This document shows positions 1 through 8,044 of a stretch of 10,450 nucleotides of DNA, piece by piece (position 1 is the stretch's first letter; each line of letters starts with the position of its first letter). Both the position numbers and the translations under genes were made by a program. Source of the DNA: an uncultured Eubacteriales bacterium (lineage in GTDB: Bacteria; Bacillota; Clostridia; Lachnospirales; Lachnospiraceae); NCBI GenBank assembly GCA_900321525.1, contig ONWL01000030.1:1-10450 (forward strand), given 5' to 3'. The notes under the pieces are model-generated. The model saw nothing but the letters and a program-made list of their open reading frames with translations. It did no database searches and was not told where the DNA came from.

Positions 1-1297
1 CTTCGTAACGGATGACGACTACGTCACCTGCCACAATCTTGCCTCCCTTGATGGCCGCAATGGCATCTTCCTCACATTCAAATACTCTGGCCGGACCTTC
101 GTGTACCAGCATCTCGTCACATACAGCAGAACGTTTGACCACTGCAGTGTTTGGTGCCAGGTTTCCTTTCAGGATGGCGATACCACCTGTCTGACTGTAA
201 GGATTTTCTACTGGACGGATCACGTTTGGATTCTTGTTGACACAGCCTGCAATATTTTCTCCTACTGTTTTACCTGTAGCAGTGATGATATCGGTATACA
301 ACAGTCCTTTTTTATTTAATTCATTCATAACAGCATATACGCCGCCAGCCTCATTTAACTCCTCAATATACGTATGCCCTGCCGGTGCTAAATGACACAG
401 ATTTGGTGTCTTAGCACTGATCTCATTGGCAATGTCCAGATTCAGGTCTACTCCTGCCTCATGGGCAATGGCTGGCAGGTGAAGCATACTATTGGTGGAA
501 CAGCCCAGTGCCATATCCACTGTCATTGCATTCAAAAATGCTTTCTCTGTCATAATGTCTCTTGGACGGATGTTCTTTTCTAACAATTCCATGACCTTCA
601 TACCGGCATGCTTTGCCAGCTGGATTCTCTCAGAATATACAGCCGGAATGGTACCATTGCCCTTCAAGCCCATACCCAGTACTTCTGTCAGACAGTTCAT
701 GGAGTTTGCAGTATACATACCGGAACAGGAACCGCATGTAGGGCAGACCTTGTTCTCAAACTCTCTCACATCCTCTTCTGTCATGGTGCCTGCCGCATAA
801 GAACCCACTGCCTCAAACATAGAAGAAAGACTGCGCTTTTCTCCCTTCACATGACCTGCTAACATAGGACCACCGCTGACAAATACGGTAGGTACATTCA
901 CTCTGGCTGCTGCCATCAACAGACCCGGTACATTTTTATCACAGTTTGGCACCATGACCAGTGCATCAAACTGGTGTGCCATAGCCATAGCCTCTGTGGA
1001 ATCCGCAATCAGATCTCTGGTCACCAGAGAATACTTCATACCCACATGTCCCATGGCGATGCCGTCACAGACTGCAATGGCCGGAAACATCACTGGTGTA
1101 CCTCCTGCCATAGCAACCCCCAATTTAACAGCCTGTACGATCTTATCCAGATTCATATGTCCGGGTACGATCTCATTATAAGAGCTGACGATACCTACCA
1201 GAGGCTTTTTCATCTCTTCATCTGTCATACCAAGTGCACGTAATAAAGAACGATGCGGAGCCTGCTGCATCCCTACTTTTACTGCATCACTTTTCAT
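1..1297 (-). CDS. ilvD: Dihydroxy-acid dehydratase IlvD, C-terminus beyond window
   Basis: IlvD dehydrates 2,3-dihydroxy acids to 2-oxo acids, a shared late step of valine, isoleucine and leucine synthesis, using an Fe-S cluster and Mg2+. The visible 432 codons begin MKSDAVKVGMQQAPHRSLL. They include VCDGIAMGHVGM (about 76-87), the VPNCDKNVPG signature with C119, and PTCGSCSGMYTANSM with C188 and C191. C119 and one Cys of the second motif match family cluster ligands. The family is usually about 550-570 residues, so roughly 120-130 residues lie beyond base 1. The ATG at 1297-1295 is preceded by AAAGGA at 9 bases. leuB ends 21 bases upstream, and no promoter or terminator is visible between them, so the two are probably cotranscribed. 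No frameshift was seen. Identification is firm; only the 3' end is missing. Confidence 0.97.
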   Translation of the reverse strand, partial: MKSDAVKVGMQQAPHRSLLRALGMTDEEMKKPLVGIVSSYNEIVPGHMNLDKIVQAVKLGVAMAGGTPVMFPAIAVCDGIAMGHVGMKYSLVTRDLIADSTEAMAMAHQFDALVMVPNCDKNVPGLLMAAARVNVPTVFVSGGPMLAGHVKGEKRSLSSMFEAVGSYAAGTMTEEDVREFENKVCPTCGSCSGMYTANSMNCLTEVLGMGLKGNGTIPAVYSERIQLAKHAGMKVMELLEKNIRPRDIMTEKAFLNAMTVDMALGCSTNSMLHLPAIAHEAGVDLNLDIANEISAKTPNLCHLAPAGHTYIEELNEAGGVYAVMNELNKKGLLYTDIITATGKTVGENIAGCVNKNPNVIRPVENPYSQTGGIAILKGNLAPNTAVVKRSAVCDEMLVHEGPARVFECEEDAIAAIKGGKIVAGDVVVIRYE

Positions 1298-1318
1298 CTT
1301 TCTCAATCCTTTCTATCT

Positions 1319-2401
1319 TCAGATACGAGCGGTAATCAAATCGCCCATCTCCTTTGTTCCTACTAACTGACAGCCTTCAGACATGATGTCTGTTGTGCGA
1401 TACCCTTCTGCCAGTACCTGCTTTACTGCTGCCTCCACTGCTGCTGCTTCTTCATCCAGATCGAAGGAGTAGCGCAACAGCATTGCCGCAGATAAAATGG
1501 TTGCAATGGGGTTTGCAACGTTCTGGCCTGCAATGTCCGGTGCAGAACCGTGGCTTGGCTCATATAAGCCCAACTTACCTGCGCCTAAGCTGGCGCTGGA
1601 CAGCATGCCGATAGAACCGGTCACCATGCTGGCCTCATCTGATAAAATATCGCCAAACATGTTCTCTGTCAGGATCACATCAAACTGTGCCGGATCCTTC
1701 ACCAACTGCATGGCACAGTTGTCTACCAGCATGTGGCTCAGGGTCACATCCGGATAATCCGCTGCCACTTCATTGACAACCTTTCTCCACAATCTGGAAG
1801 CATCCAGTACATTTGCCTTGTCTACACTGATGACAGAACTTCTGCGCTTTCTGGCAATTTCAAATGCCTTCACCGCAATCCGACGGATTTCCTTCTCATC
1901 GTAAGTCAGTACATCTGTTGCTTTGCTGACACCATCTATCTCCTCTGTCTTGTGGGTTCCGAAATACAGACCACCGGTCAGTTCCCGCATAATGACCATA
2001 TCAAAACCCTGGTCTGCGATTTCCTCTTTCAGCGGGCAGGCTGCCTTCAATTCCTCGTACAGATAAGCAGGACGAATATTGGCAAACAATTCCAGGCCTT
2101 TCCGAATTTTCAACAAACCTGCTTCCGGACGCTTGGATGGCTCAATGTCATACCAGCGGGAGTTGCCCACGTTGCCGCCTACTGCACCAAGCAGTACCGC
2201 ATCGGACTTCTTGGCTCTCTCTAACGTTTCGTCTGTCAGGGATTCTCCATACACATCAATGGAACATCCTCCCATCAACAGTGATTCATATGTAAATACA
2301 TGTTCATACTTCTCTGCCACCCGGTCTAACACTTTCTTTGCTTCAGTTACAATCTCTGGCCCAATGCCATCACCTGGAATCAATGCAATATGAAACTTCA
2401 T
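1319..2401 (-). CDS. leuB: 3-isopropylmalate dehydrogenase LeuB
   Basis: LeuB oxidatively decarboxylates 3-isopropylmalate to 2-ketoisocaproate with NAD+, the third dedicated step of leucine synthesis in the cytoplasm. The 360-residue protein is full length for the family. It shows the N-terminal LIPGDGIGPE motif, substrate-binding arginines near R100, R110 and R139, Y146 in GGLYFG, K195 in DKANVL, and metal ligands D227, D251 and D255 (NMFGDILSDEASM). The NAD site is EPSHGSAPDIAG at 281-292. The frame could extend upstream to an ATG at 2440, but nothing like a ribosome site precedes that codon. AGGAGG at 2408-2413 sits 6 bases before the ATG at 2401 (3 before the adjacent ATG at 2404), which gives the normal N-terminus MKFHIALIPGDG. 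The gene follows yajC by 40 bases. No T-box, leader peptide or leuA/leuCD is visible here. Confidence 0.97.
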   Translation of the reverse strand: MKFHIALIPGDGIGPEIVTEAKKVLDRVAEKYEHVFTYESLLMGGCSIDVYGESLTDETLERAKKSDAVLLGAVGGNVGNSRWYDIEPSKRPEAGLLKIRKGLELFANIRPAYLYEELKAACPLKEEIADQGFDMVIMRELTGGLYFGTHKTEEIDGVSKATDVLTYDEKEIRRIAVKAFEIARKRRSSVISVDKANVLDASRLWRKVVNEVAADYPDVTLSHMLVDNCAMQLVKDPAQFDVILTENMFGDILSDEASMVTGSIGMLSSASLGAGKLGLYEPSHGSAPDIAGQNVANPIATILSAAMLLRYSFDLDEEAAAVEAAVKQVLAEGYRTTDIMSEGCQLVGTKEMGDLITARI

Positions 2402-2441
2402 CATTATCCTCCTGTTTGTTCTGTACCGGAATCCGGTCATT

Positions 2442-2771
2442 TTATTCTGCTGAACTCTTCTCCACCTCTGTGATAGCAGACTTCTTCATGGGAATTCTAC
2501 AGTTTTTATTATTTCCAAATTCTACAATCACCATATCCTCTGTAATGTCGATGACTTGTCCATAAAAACCGGAAGTGGTCACTACATAATCATTGATGGA
2601 TACAGATGCAAGTAACTCATCATGCTCCTTCTGCTGCTTCCTCTGCGGACGAACCATGATCAGGTACATAATCCCAATGATCACTACAAAATACACAATC
2701 CAACCGATCCAGCCCAATCCGCCTAAGCCGCCGGTGCTTTCAGTTGCTGCCAAAAATAATCCATTTGCCAT
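2442..2771 (-). CDS. yajC: Sec translocase accessory subunit YajC
   Basis: YajC is a small inner-membrane protein that associates with SecDF and the SecYEG channel; its exact contribution to export is modest and not fully settled. The 109-residue product has a short Gly-rich N-terminus, one hydrophobic segment at about 22-40 (WIGWIVYFVVIIGIMYLIMV), then the family hallmark VRPQRKQQKEH at 40-50. A cytosolic domain with TTSGFYGQVIDI and VEFGNNKNCRIP follows. Length fits the family. The ATG is preceded by AGGAGGAG at 6 bases, a very strong ribosome site. It lies between tgt (93-base gap) and leuB (40-base gap) on the same strand. tgt next to yajC, with secDF close by, is a familiar bacterial arrangement and supports the call. 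Confidence 0.96.
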   Translation of the reverse strand: MANGLFLAATESTGGLGGLGWIGWIVYFVVIIGIMYLIMVRPQRKQQKEHDELLASVSINDYVVTTSGFYGQVIDITEDMVIVEFGNNKNCRIPMKKSAITEVEKSSAE

Positions 2772-2864
2772 GCCAAACTCCTCCTAAATCATCGTTTCGC
2801 TGTTCTTCGTTTTACAATACAGGAATTGTCCAAAACACATTTCCTGAACTGTCCTCTGCATTTT

Positions 2865-4001
2865 CTATGCATGCTCTCCTTCTGCCATAGAAGTGAGCTT
2901 GCTTTTTTTATACTCCTTATAGCGGTGATTGTCAATTGCTTCTCTGATTTCTTCCATCATATGGTTGTAAAAATACAGATTGTGCAGGACACAAAGCCGC
3001 ATCCCCAACATTTCCTTTGCCTTTAACAGATGTCTCACATAGGCTCTGGAATAATTGCGGCAGGTGGGACACTGGCACCCCTCTTCAATCGGACGATCAT
3101 CCAGTTCATACTTTGCATTGAACAGATTTAACTTTCCATGATTGGTATACACATGTCCATGTCTGCCATTTCTGGATGGATAGACACAGTCAAAAAAGTC
3201 CACGCCTCTGTCCACTGCTTCTAAAATATTTGCCGGTGTACCTACCCCCATCAGATAAATGGGTTTCTCCTTAGGCAGATACGGCACCGTCTCGTCCAAA
3301 ATGTAATACATCTCCTCATGGGATTCTCCCACTGCCAGACCACCCACCGCATAGCCCTCCAGTTCCATATCTACGATCCGCTTGGCATGCTCGATCCGGA
3401 TGTCCGCCTCTACGCCACCCTGGTTGATGCCAAAAAGCATCTGCTTGGGATTAATGGTATCCGGCAGGCTGTTTAGCCGGGTCATCTCTGTCTTACACCG
3501 TGCCAACCATCGTGTGGTGCGCTCTACAGATGCCTGAATGTAACTGCGCTCTGCCTTCGAAGGAGGACATTCATCAAATGCCATGGCAATGGTGGAGGCC
3601 AGATTGGACTGAATCTGCATACTTTCCTCCGGTCCCATGAAAATATGACGACCGTCAATGTGAGACTGGAAATACACACCTTCTTCTTTAATTTTGCGCA
3701 AACCTGCCAGAGAAAATACCTGAAATCCACCGGAATCCGTGAGAATCGGTCGATCCCAATTCATAAACTTATGAAGACCGCCCAGCTTTTTCACTACCTG
3801 ATCACCGGGGCGCACATGCAAGTGATAGGTATTGGACAATTCTACCTGTGTGCCAATATCATGAAGATCCGTGGTGGCCACTGCACCTTTGATGGCAGCA
3901 ATGGTACCTACATTCATGAATACCGGTGTCTCAATGGTGCCATGTACAGTTTTTAACCGTCCCCGTCTGGCAAGTCCATCGGTTGTCAGTAATTGATACA
4001 T
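2865..4001 (-). CDS. tgt: tRNA-guanine(34) transglycosylase Tgt
   Basis: Tgt exchanges guanine-34 in the wobble position of GUN-anticodon tRNAs (Asp, Asn, His, Tyr) for the queuosine precursor preQ1. The 378 residues match normal family length. Visible motifs are SNTYHLHVRPG (56-66), TDSGGFQVFSL with the acid/base aspartate D89, FGINQGGV (190-197), GGLAVGE (220-226) and FDCVYPSRNGRHGHVY with the nucleophile D271. The zinc site is C309, C311 and C314 in CQCPTC, plus H340. Catalytic and zinc residues are complete. The ATG at 4001 follows GAGGAAACAT, an acceptable Shine-Dalgarno. The gene lies 146 bases after secDF and upstream of yajC. No preQ1 riboswitch is apparent, and none is expected for tgt itself. 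Confidence 0.97.
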   Translation of the reverse strand: MYQLLTTDGLARRGRLKTVHGTIETPVFMNVGTIAAIKGAVATTDLHDIGTQVELSNTYHLHVRPGDQVVKKLGGLHKFMNWDRPILTDSGGFQVFSLAGLRKIKEEGVYFQSHIDGRHIFMGPEESMQIQSNLASTIAMAFDECPPSKAERSYIQASVERTTRWLARCKTEMTRLNSLPDTINPKQMLFGINQGGVEADIRIEHAKRIVDMELEGYAVGGLAVGESHEEMYYILDETVPYLPKEKPIYLMGVGTPANILEAVDRGVDFFDCVYPSRNGRHGHVYTNHGKLNLFNAKYELDDRPIEEGCQCPTCRNYSRAYVRHLLKAKEMLGMRLCVLHNLYFYNHMMEEIREAIDNHRYKEYKKSKLTSMAEGEHA

Positions 4002-4010
4002 ATGTTTCCT

Positions 4011-4082
4011 CTATTCTGTCATACAACATGCAGAGCAGCCAGATCTTCCCTTGACTGGCTCTGTGTCAAAACCATATAGCAT
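4011..4082 (-). CDS. Possible 23-residue Cys-containing small ORF, doubtful
   Basis: A short frame in the secDF-tgt spacer reads MLYGFDTEPVKGRSGCSACC followed by MTE and stops at 4013-4011, just before the tgt ribosome site. An in-frame GTG at 4100 would add MPFWIV. The C-terminal CSACC cluster is suggestive because a cysteine-rich RiPP precursor is encoded nearby. Against it, only a weak GGATAG lies upstream of the ATG, the frame is very short, and the same bases form a stem-loop (4031-4063). I do not recognise the peptide. It could simply be transcribed spacer. Confidence 0.18.
   Translation of the reverse strand: MLYGFDTEPVKGRSGCSACCMTE
4031..4063 (-). repeat. Imperfect stem-loop in secDF-tgt spacer
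   Basis: On the minus strand CAGAGCCAG (4063-4055) can pair with CTGG plus CTCTG (4042-4039 and 4035-4031), with a 3-base bulge and a 12-base loop. No U-run follows, so it is not a typical terminator. It lies about 30 bases upstream of the tgt start and could affect processing or stability of a secDF-tgt transcript. Confidence 0.35.
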
Positions 4083-4084
4083 AA

Positions 4085-4128
4085 CTATCCAGAAAGGCAC
4101 CCCTTTGACCGGATTGCCTCCTGGATAG
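4085..4128 (-). terminator. Strong stem-loop after secDF; possible terminator or processing site
   Basis: Arms CTATCCAG (4085-4092) and CTGGATAG (4121-4128) pair perfectly. An inner AGGCA/TGCCT helix (4095-4099 with 4115-4119) extends the stem. It starts 19 bases past the secDF stop. On the minus strand it is followed by TTATGC rather than a run of T, so intrinsic termination would be weak. A processing or 3'-end stabilising hairpin between secDF and tgt is equally possible. Confidence 0.45.
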
Positions 4129-4147
4129 CCATTTCTATTTATTCGTC

Positions 4148-6403
4148 TTATGCTTCTTTCTTAGCGAACTTGGTCTTCAAAACATACCAGATGGCACCGG
4201 CAATGCATACAGAAGAATATCCGCCGCATACAATACCCACGATCAGAGGCAGTGCAAACTCACGGATGGCAGTCACACCCAGAATGTACAGTGCAATGAC
4301 CATCACCGCTGTAGTCAGGGAAGTGTAAATACTTCTCTTTAATGTATCGGTAATGGATGTATTCACAATGTCCTCTAAGGAACTCTTTGCCATCACCTGT
4401 AAATTCTCTCTGATACGGTCAAAGATGACAATTGTCGCATTGATGGAGTAACCTACGATGGTCAGCATGCAGGCAATGAATGTATTACCTACAGACCAGC
4501 GGAATACTGCATAGAATGCCAGAACTACCAATACATCGTGAACCAACGGTACCACTGCACCTGTTGCAAAACGAATGTCCTTGAAACGAATCAGAATATA
4601 GATCATCATGCAGATGGTTGACACGATCACTGCTACCACAGCATCCCGTCTCATCTCGGAGCTGACAGTTCCGCTGATGTTCTGTGCCTCAATGGCATCT
4701 GTATCTACCTGATAAGACTCATCCAATACTTCATATACCGCATTTCTCTGCTCTAAAGAAAGTTCCTTTGTCTTGATGATCACATCATTGGAACCCTGTA
4801 CCGGAGAAATCTGTACGTCAGAAGTGCTCAAACCTGCAGCCTCCGCTACATCTACGGTCATGCCACTCTCTAATTCCTCTACCGTCTTTGCTTCCGGCAA
4901 AGTAGCAGTCAGAGAAGTACCACCTACGAAATCAATGCTGTAATTTAAGCTGTAACCCTTCACACCGCTGATGATCATGGTAACGATACCAATCACGATT
5001 ACCAGAGAAGATACTGCAAAACAGATGTTTCTCTTGCTTAAGAAGTTGATGACCTTCTTCTCTTTCTTTGCTCTGCCTGCATACAGCTTCTCAGACTTCA
5101 ATCCTACATAATACAGTGCATACATAACGAATCTGGTGATCACCAGTGCAGTAAACATGGAAACCACAATACCCAAAGCCAGTGTCTGTGCGAAACCCTT
5201 TACTGTACCGGAACCCATGAAATACAACACAAAAGATGCAATCAGAGTTGTAATATTACCATCCAAAATTGCGGTCAGTGCCTTGGAAAAACCGGTCTTA
5301 ATGGCAGACAATACGGTCTTCCCCTGTGCGATCTCCTCACGAATACGCTCATAAATGATGACATTGGCGTCCACCGCCATACCAATACCCAGGATGATAC
5401 CTGCAATACCAGGCAGTGTCAGTGTCACATCAAATGCGGTCAGCATCACAATGATCAGACCTACATAAGTGGTCAGCGCCAGTGTGGCTGTAATACCCAT
5501 AACACCATACAGTACCAACATCAAAATCACTACAATTACAAATCCAATGGCAGCTGCAATCAAACTGGTTCTCACTGCATTGGTACCCAATGTAGCGCCT
5601 ACTACAGTAGAACGCATCTCCTCTAATTCCAGAGGCAGTGCACCGATACGGATGGTACTTGCCAGCTGGTCGGCTACCTCTAAAGATTCCATCCCCTCGA
5701 TCTGGCAGCTGTCACCCGTGATGGCAGCCTGTACTCTTGGTGCGCTGACTACTTCATCATTGTAAATGATATAGATGATACCCTTATCTCCAACCAGCAG
5801 AGAAGTCACAGTACTGAAAATGCTCTGACCTTCGGAGTTCAGTGTCAGACCGACCACATACTCATATGTGCTGGTAGAATTCTGGCTTTCATACATACCG
5901 CCGGATGCATTCTTGATCATGTTACCATCCATGATCACCAGTCCCGGATTGGATTCAGAAAATGCACCGTCTTTGCTTCCGGTATATTCTCTGTAAGAAA
6001 TCCCGGCTCCGTCTAACTGTTCCTTGTAATCAGTGGACACCACGAAGTACAGCGTACCGGGTTCTCCCAACTCCGCCAGAATCGCGTTGGCATCTGTAGC
6101 CCCTGGAATATCTACTACAATTCGATCCTTGCCCTCTGCATAAGCCACAGCCTCTGTCGAGTAGGTCTCTACTCTCTTTTGCAGTCTGTAAACCGTATCA
6201 TTCAGATCCTGTGCACTGGGTTCCTCATCCCCTACAACAGAATAGGTAATGCTCACACCACCTGCCAAATCCAGACCTTTTGTAATATCATAGATACTAC
6301 CTGCTCCGTCCTTACCGAAGCCCCAGAATGCGGTATACAGCACAAGTGCCAGAAATGCCGCAAAAATGACGAGACGAATCACGCCTTTTTTTGTTGTTTT
6401 CAT
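4148..6403 (-). CDS. secDF: Fused protein-export membrane protein SecDF
   Basis: SecDF is the proton-driven motor that helps pull preproteins out of the SecYEG channel. This 751-residue protein joins SecD and SecF, as in Bacillus and many Firmicutes. The SecD half has a TM helix at about 9-29, GLDLAGGV (43-50), a large extracytoplasmic P1 region (about 35-275), and TMs at about 280-432 with GMAVDANVIIYERIREE and the proton-relay aspartate D345. The SecF half starts near 455: a TM, IDFVGGTSL (490-498), a small P4-like domain, then TMs with VPLVHD (618-623), GYSINATIVIFDRIREN and LKRSIYTSLTT. Residue 656 is Ala where textbook SecF has the TM10 aspartate (SIND). The ATG follows AGGAG at 8 bases. 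scfB ends 101 bases upstream. That spacer holds a TTGACA but no matching -10, so the promoter used is unclear. Confidence 0.97.
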   Translation of the reverse strand: MKTTKKGVIRLVIFAAFLALVLYTAFWGFGKDGAGSIYDITKGLDLAGGVSITYSVVGDEEPSAQDLNDTVYRLQKRVETYSTEAVAYAEGKDRIVVDIPGATDANAILAELGEPGTLYFVVSTDYKEQLDGAGISYREYTGSKDGAFSESNPGLVIMDGNMIKNASGGMYESQNSTSTYEYVVGLTLNSEGQSIFSTVTSLLVGDKGIIYIIYNDEVVSAPRVQAAITGDSCQIEGMESLEVADQLASTIRIGALPLELEEMRSTVVGATLGTNAVRTSLIAAAIGFVIVVILMLVLYGVMGITATLALTTYVGLIIVMLTAFDVTLTLPGIAGIILGIGMAVDANVIIYERIREEIAQGKTVLSAIKTGFSKALTAILDGNITTLIASFVLYFMGSGTVKGFAQTLALGIVVSMFTALVITRFVMYALYYVGLKSEKLYAGRAKKEKKVINFLSKRNICFAVSSLVIVIGIVTMIISGVKGYSLNYSIDFVGGTSLTATLPEAKTVEELESGMTVDVAEAAGLSTSDVQISPVQGSNDVIIKTKELSLEQRNAVYEVLDESYQVDTDAIEAQNISGTVSSEMRRDAVVAVIVSTICMMIYILIRFKDIRFATGAVVPLVHDVLVVLAFYAVFRWSVGNTFIACMLTIVGYSINATIVIFDRIRENLQVMAKSSLEDIVNTSITDTLKRSIYTSLTTAVMVIALYILGVTAIREFALPLIVGIVCGGYSSVCIAGAIWYVLKTKFAKKEA

Positions 6404-6504
6404 GTCTTTCTCTCCTTATTTTTTACACAAAAGTACATTTCATGCTCTCGTGTGTTTATTCCGCAAGCAATGCGTCAAAGTCACAATCTTGCCTGTCAAT
6501 TTGA

Positions 6505-7869
6505 CTACCCAACTGTATCAGACAACGCAGCCTTGATCATAATGGCGCATTCGATGCGCTTGCGCTGTAACGCACAGCCAATGTCATAGGCATCGTTGAT
6601 GGTTCCATGAAACTGATAGGAATTGGCCGCACAGCCACCGCTGCAATAAAACTTTGCAAAACATTGCTGACACTTGTCCTTGGCATACACATTGCACAGT
6701 TTAAACTCATCCTGCACAGCAGTGTTCACAATTCCATCGTCCACGTTGCCAAGAAGGAACTCTTCCTGTCCCACAAACTGATGACAAGGATACAGATCAC
6801 CCCATGGCGTCACTGCCAGATATTCCGTACCGGACCCACAGCCACTGATGCGCTTCGCCACACAGGGACCCTGTTCTAAATCGATCATAAAATGGAAGAA
6901 AGTAAAGCCTCTGCCTTCCTTCGCCCGCTTCACATACTCTGCCGCCAGACGGTCATACTCTGCGCAAATCTGCTCCACATCCTCTTCCCGGATGGAATAG
7001 GGCTCCTCCGGAGAACTGACTACCGGTTCCATAGAAAGATTCTGAAATCCCAGATCCGCATAGTGGAGCACATCATCTGCAAAGTCCAAATTCTCTCTTG
7101 TAAAGGTACCTCTGATATAATAGCTACGATCACCTCTGCCCTCTACAAACTTTTTGAACTTAGGCACAATAATGTCATAACTGCCCTTACCATTTCTGGT
7201 GGGACGCATTTTATCATTGACTTCTTTTCGCCCATCCAGGCTAAGTACCACATTTGACATCTCTCTATTACAGAACTCCAGCACCTCGTCGTTCAACAGC
7301 ATACCATTGGTAGTCAGGGTAAAACGAAACTTCTTATGGTTGGGTTCCTCGATGGAACGCCCATATTCAACCAACTGCTTTACCACATCCCAGTTCATCA
7401 GCGGTTCTCCGCCAAAGAAGTCCACTTCCAGATTGGTACGGTTACCAGAATTGGCCACCAGAAAATCCAGTGCTTTCTTGCCAGTTTCCAGATCCATCAA
7501 AGCTCTCCGGCCATGATACTCCCCTTCTCCGGCAAAACAATACCGACATGCCAGATTACAGTCATGGGCAATGTGCATACACAATGCCTTCACTACAGTC
7601 TTTCTCTTCTTAAATACATCGCTGGCATATGCCCGGTAGGTGTCCTCTGTAAACAGAACGCCATCTTCCTTCAACGCCTCCACAGTGTCCCATGCTTCCG
7701 CAATGTCCTCACGGTCATATCGGTCAGACAGCTGTGTGATAATCTGCTCTCTGTCGTATTCCTCAAACAGTGGTATTACGTCATAAATTGTGTCATCGAC
7801 CACATGGACAGAACCGGAATTCACATCCATGACAATATCATATCCATTGCTTTTAAACTGATGTACCAC
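6505..7869 (-). CDS. scfB: SCIFF-peptide radical SAM/SPASM maturase
   Basis: ScfB (CteB in Clostridium thermocellum) installs Cys-to-Thr thioether crosslinks in the SCIFF precursor. The 454 residues show a PqqD-like peptide-recognition region (about 1-90), the radical SAM motif CNLACRYC with C104, C108 and C111, FFGGEPLMNW (151-160) and TTNGMLL (186-192). The C-terminal SPASM/Twitch region carries C336, C344, C362, C400, C403, C409, C413 and C432 (KCQQCFAKFYCSGGC), enough for two auxiliary 4Fe-4S clusters. The start is GTG at 7869, with AGGAG 9 bases upstream. The first ATG in frame is codon 14 and would cut into the recognition domain, so GTG is preferred. It follows scfA by 175 bases with a terminator-like hairpin between them, and precedes secDF. 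The SCIFF assignment rests on motifs plus the adjacent precursor. Confidence 0.95.
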   Translation of the reverse strand: MVHQFKSNGYDIVMDVNSGSVHVVDDTIYDVIPLFEEYDREQIITQLSDRYDREDIAEAWDTVEALKEDGVLFTEDTYRAYASDVFKKRKTVVKALCMHIAHDCNLACRYCFAGEGEYHGRRALMDLETGKKALDFLVANSGNRTNLEVDFFGGEPLMNWDVVKQLVEYGRSIEEPNHKKFRFTLTTNGMLLNDEVLEFCNREMSNVVLSLDGRKEVNDKMRPTRNGKGSYDIIVPKFKKFVEGRGDRSYYIRGTFTRENLDFADDVLHYADLGFQNLSMEPVVSSPEEPYSIREEDVEQICAEYDRLAAEYVKRAKEGRGFTFFHFMIDLEQGPCVAKRISGCGSGTEYLAVTPWGDLYPCHQFVGQEEFLLGNVDDGIVNTAVQDEFKLCNVYAKDKCQQCFAKFYCSGGCAANSYQFHGTINDAYDIGCALQRKRIECAIMIKAALSDTVG

Positions 7870-7899
7870 TACACACTTCTCCTATTTATCTCTTATCAT

Positions 7900-7963
7900 A
7901 AAAAATACCTTACTCCAAAGACGGAAGACAATCCATGTGTCTGCCGCCCTCTGACTAAGGTAT
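7900..7963 (-). terminator. Terminator-like hairpin between scfA and scfB
   Basis: On the minus strand ATACCTTA (7963-7956) pairs with TAAGGTAT (7912-7905), followed directly by TTTTT (7904-7900). The 43-base loop contains a second AGACA/TGTCT helix. The long loop and AT-rich stem make it weaker than a classical terminator. Lying between precursor and maturase, it could act as a partial terminator giving more scfA than scfB RNA. A smaller GCAGCC/GGCTGT hairpin (about 8012-8036) lies just after the scfA stop. Confidence 0.45.
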
Positions 7964-8044
7964 CCGTACAGTTATGCAAAGGAATGTGCCTCTGCCTGTT
8001 TTCTATTTCGCACAGCCCTATCCATTCACCGGCTGCTCATAGAA

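Noticed and set aside
2402..2440. Longer leuB start at 2440, adding 13 residues
   Set aside because: No ribosome site precedes it, the extra residues (TGFRYRTNRR) are unlike any LeuB, and AGGAGG is well placed for the ATG at 2401.
4064..4069. Perfect TTGACA on the minus strand upstream of tgt
   Set aside because: No TATAAT-like hexamer lies 16-19 bases downstream. The same applies to the TTGACA just after scfB.
6482..6494. CACAATCTTGCCT also present at 32-44
   Set aside because: One copy is inside ilvD coding sequence and the other in a spacer; no shared context, so probably coincidence.
7967..7979. TACAGTTATGCAA in the scfA-scfB gap, similar to a VirR/LytTR box
   Set aside because: A single copy on the plus strand with no second repeat about 20 bp away and no promoter beside it; a chance match is likely.
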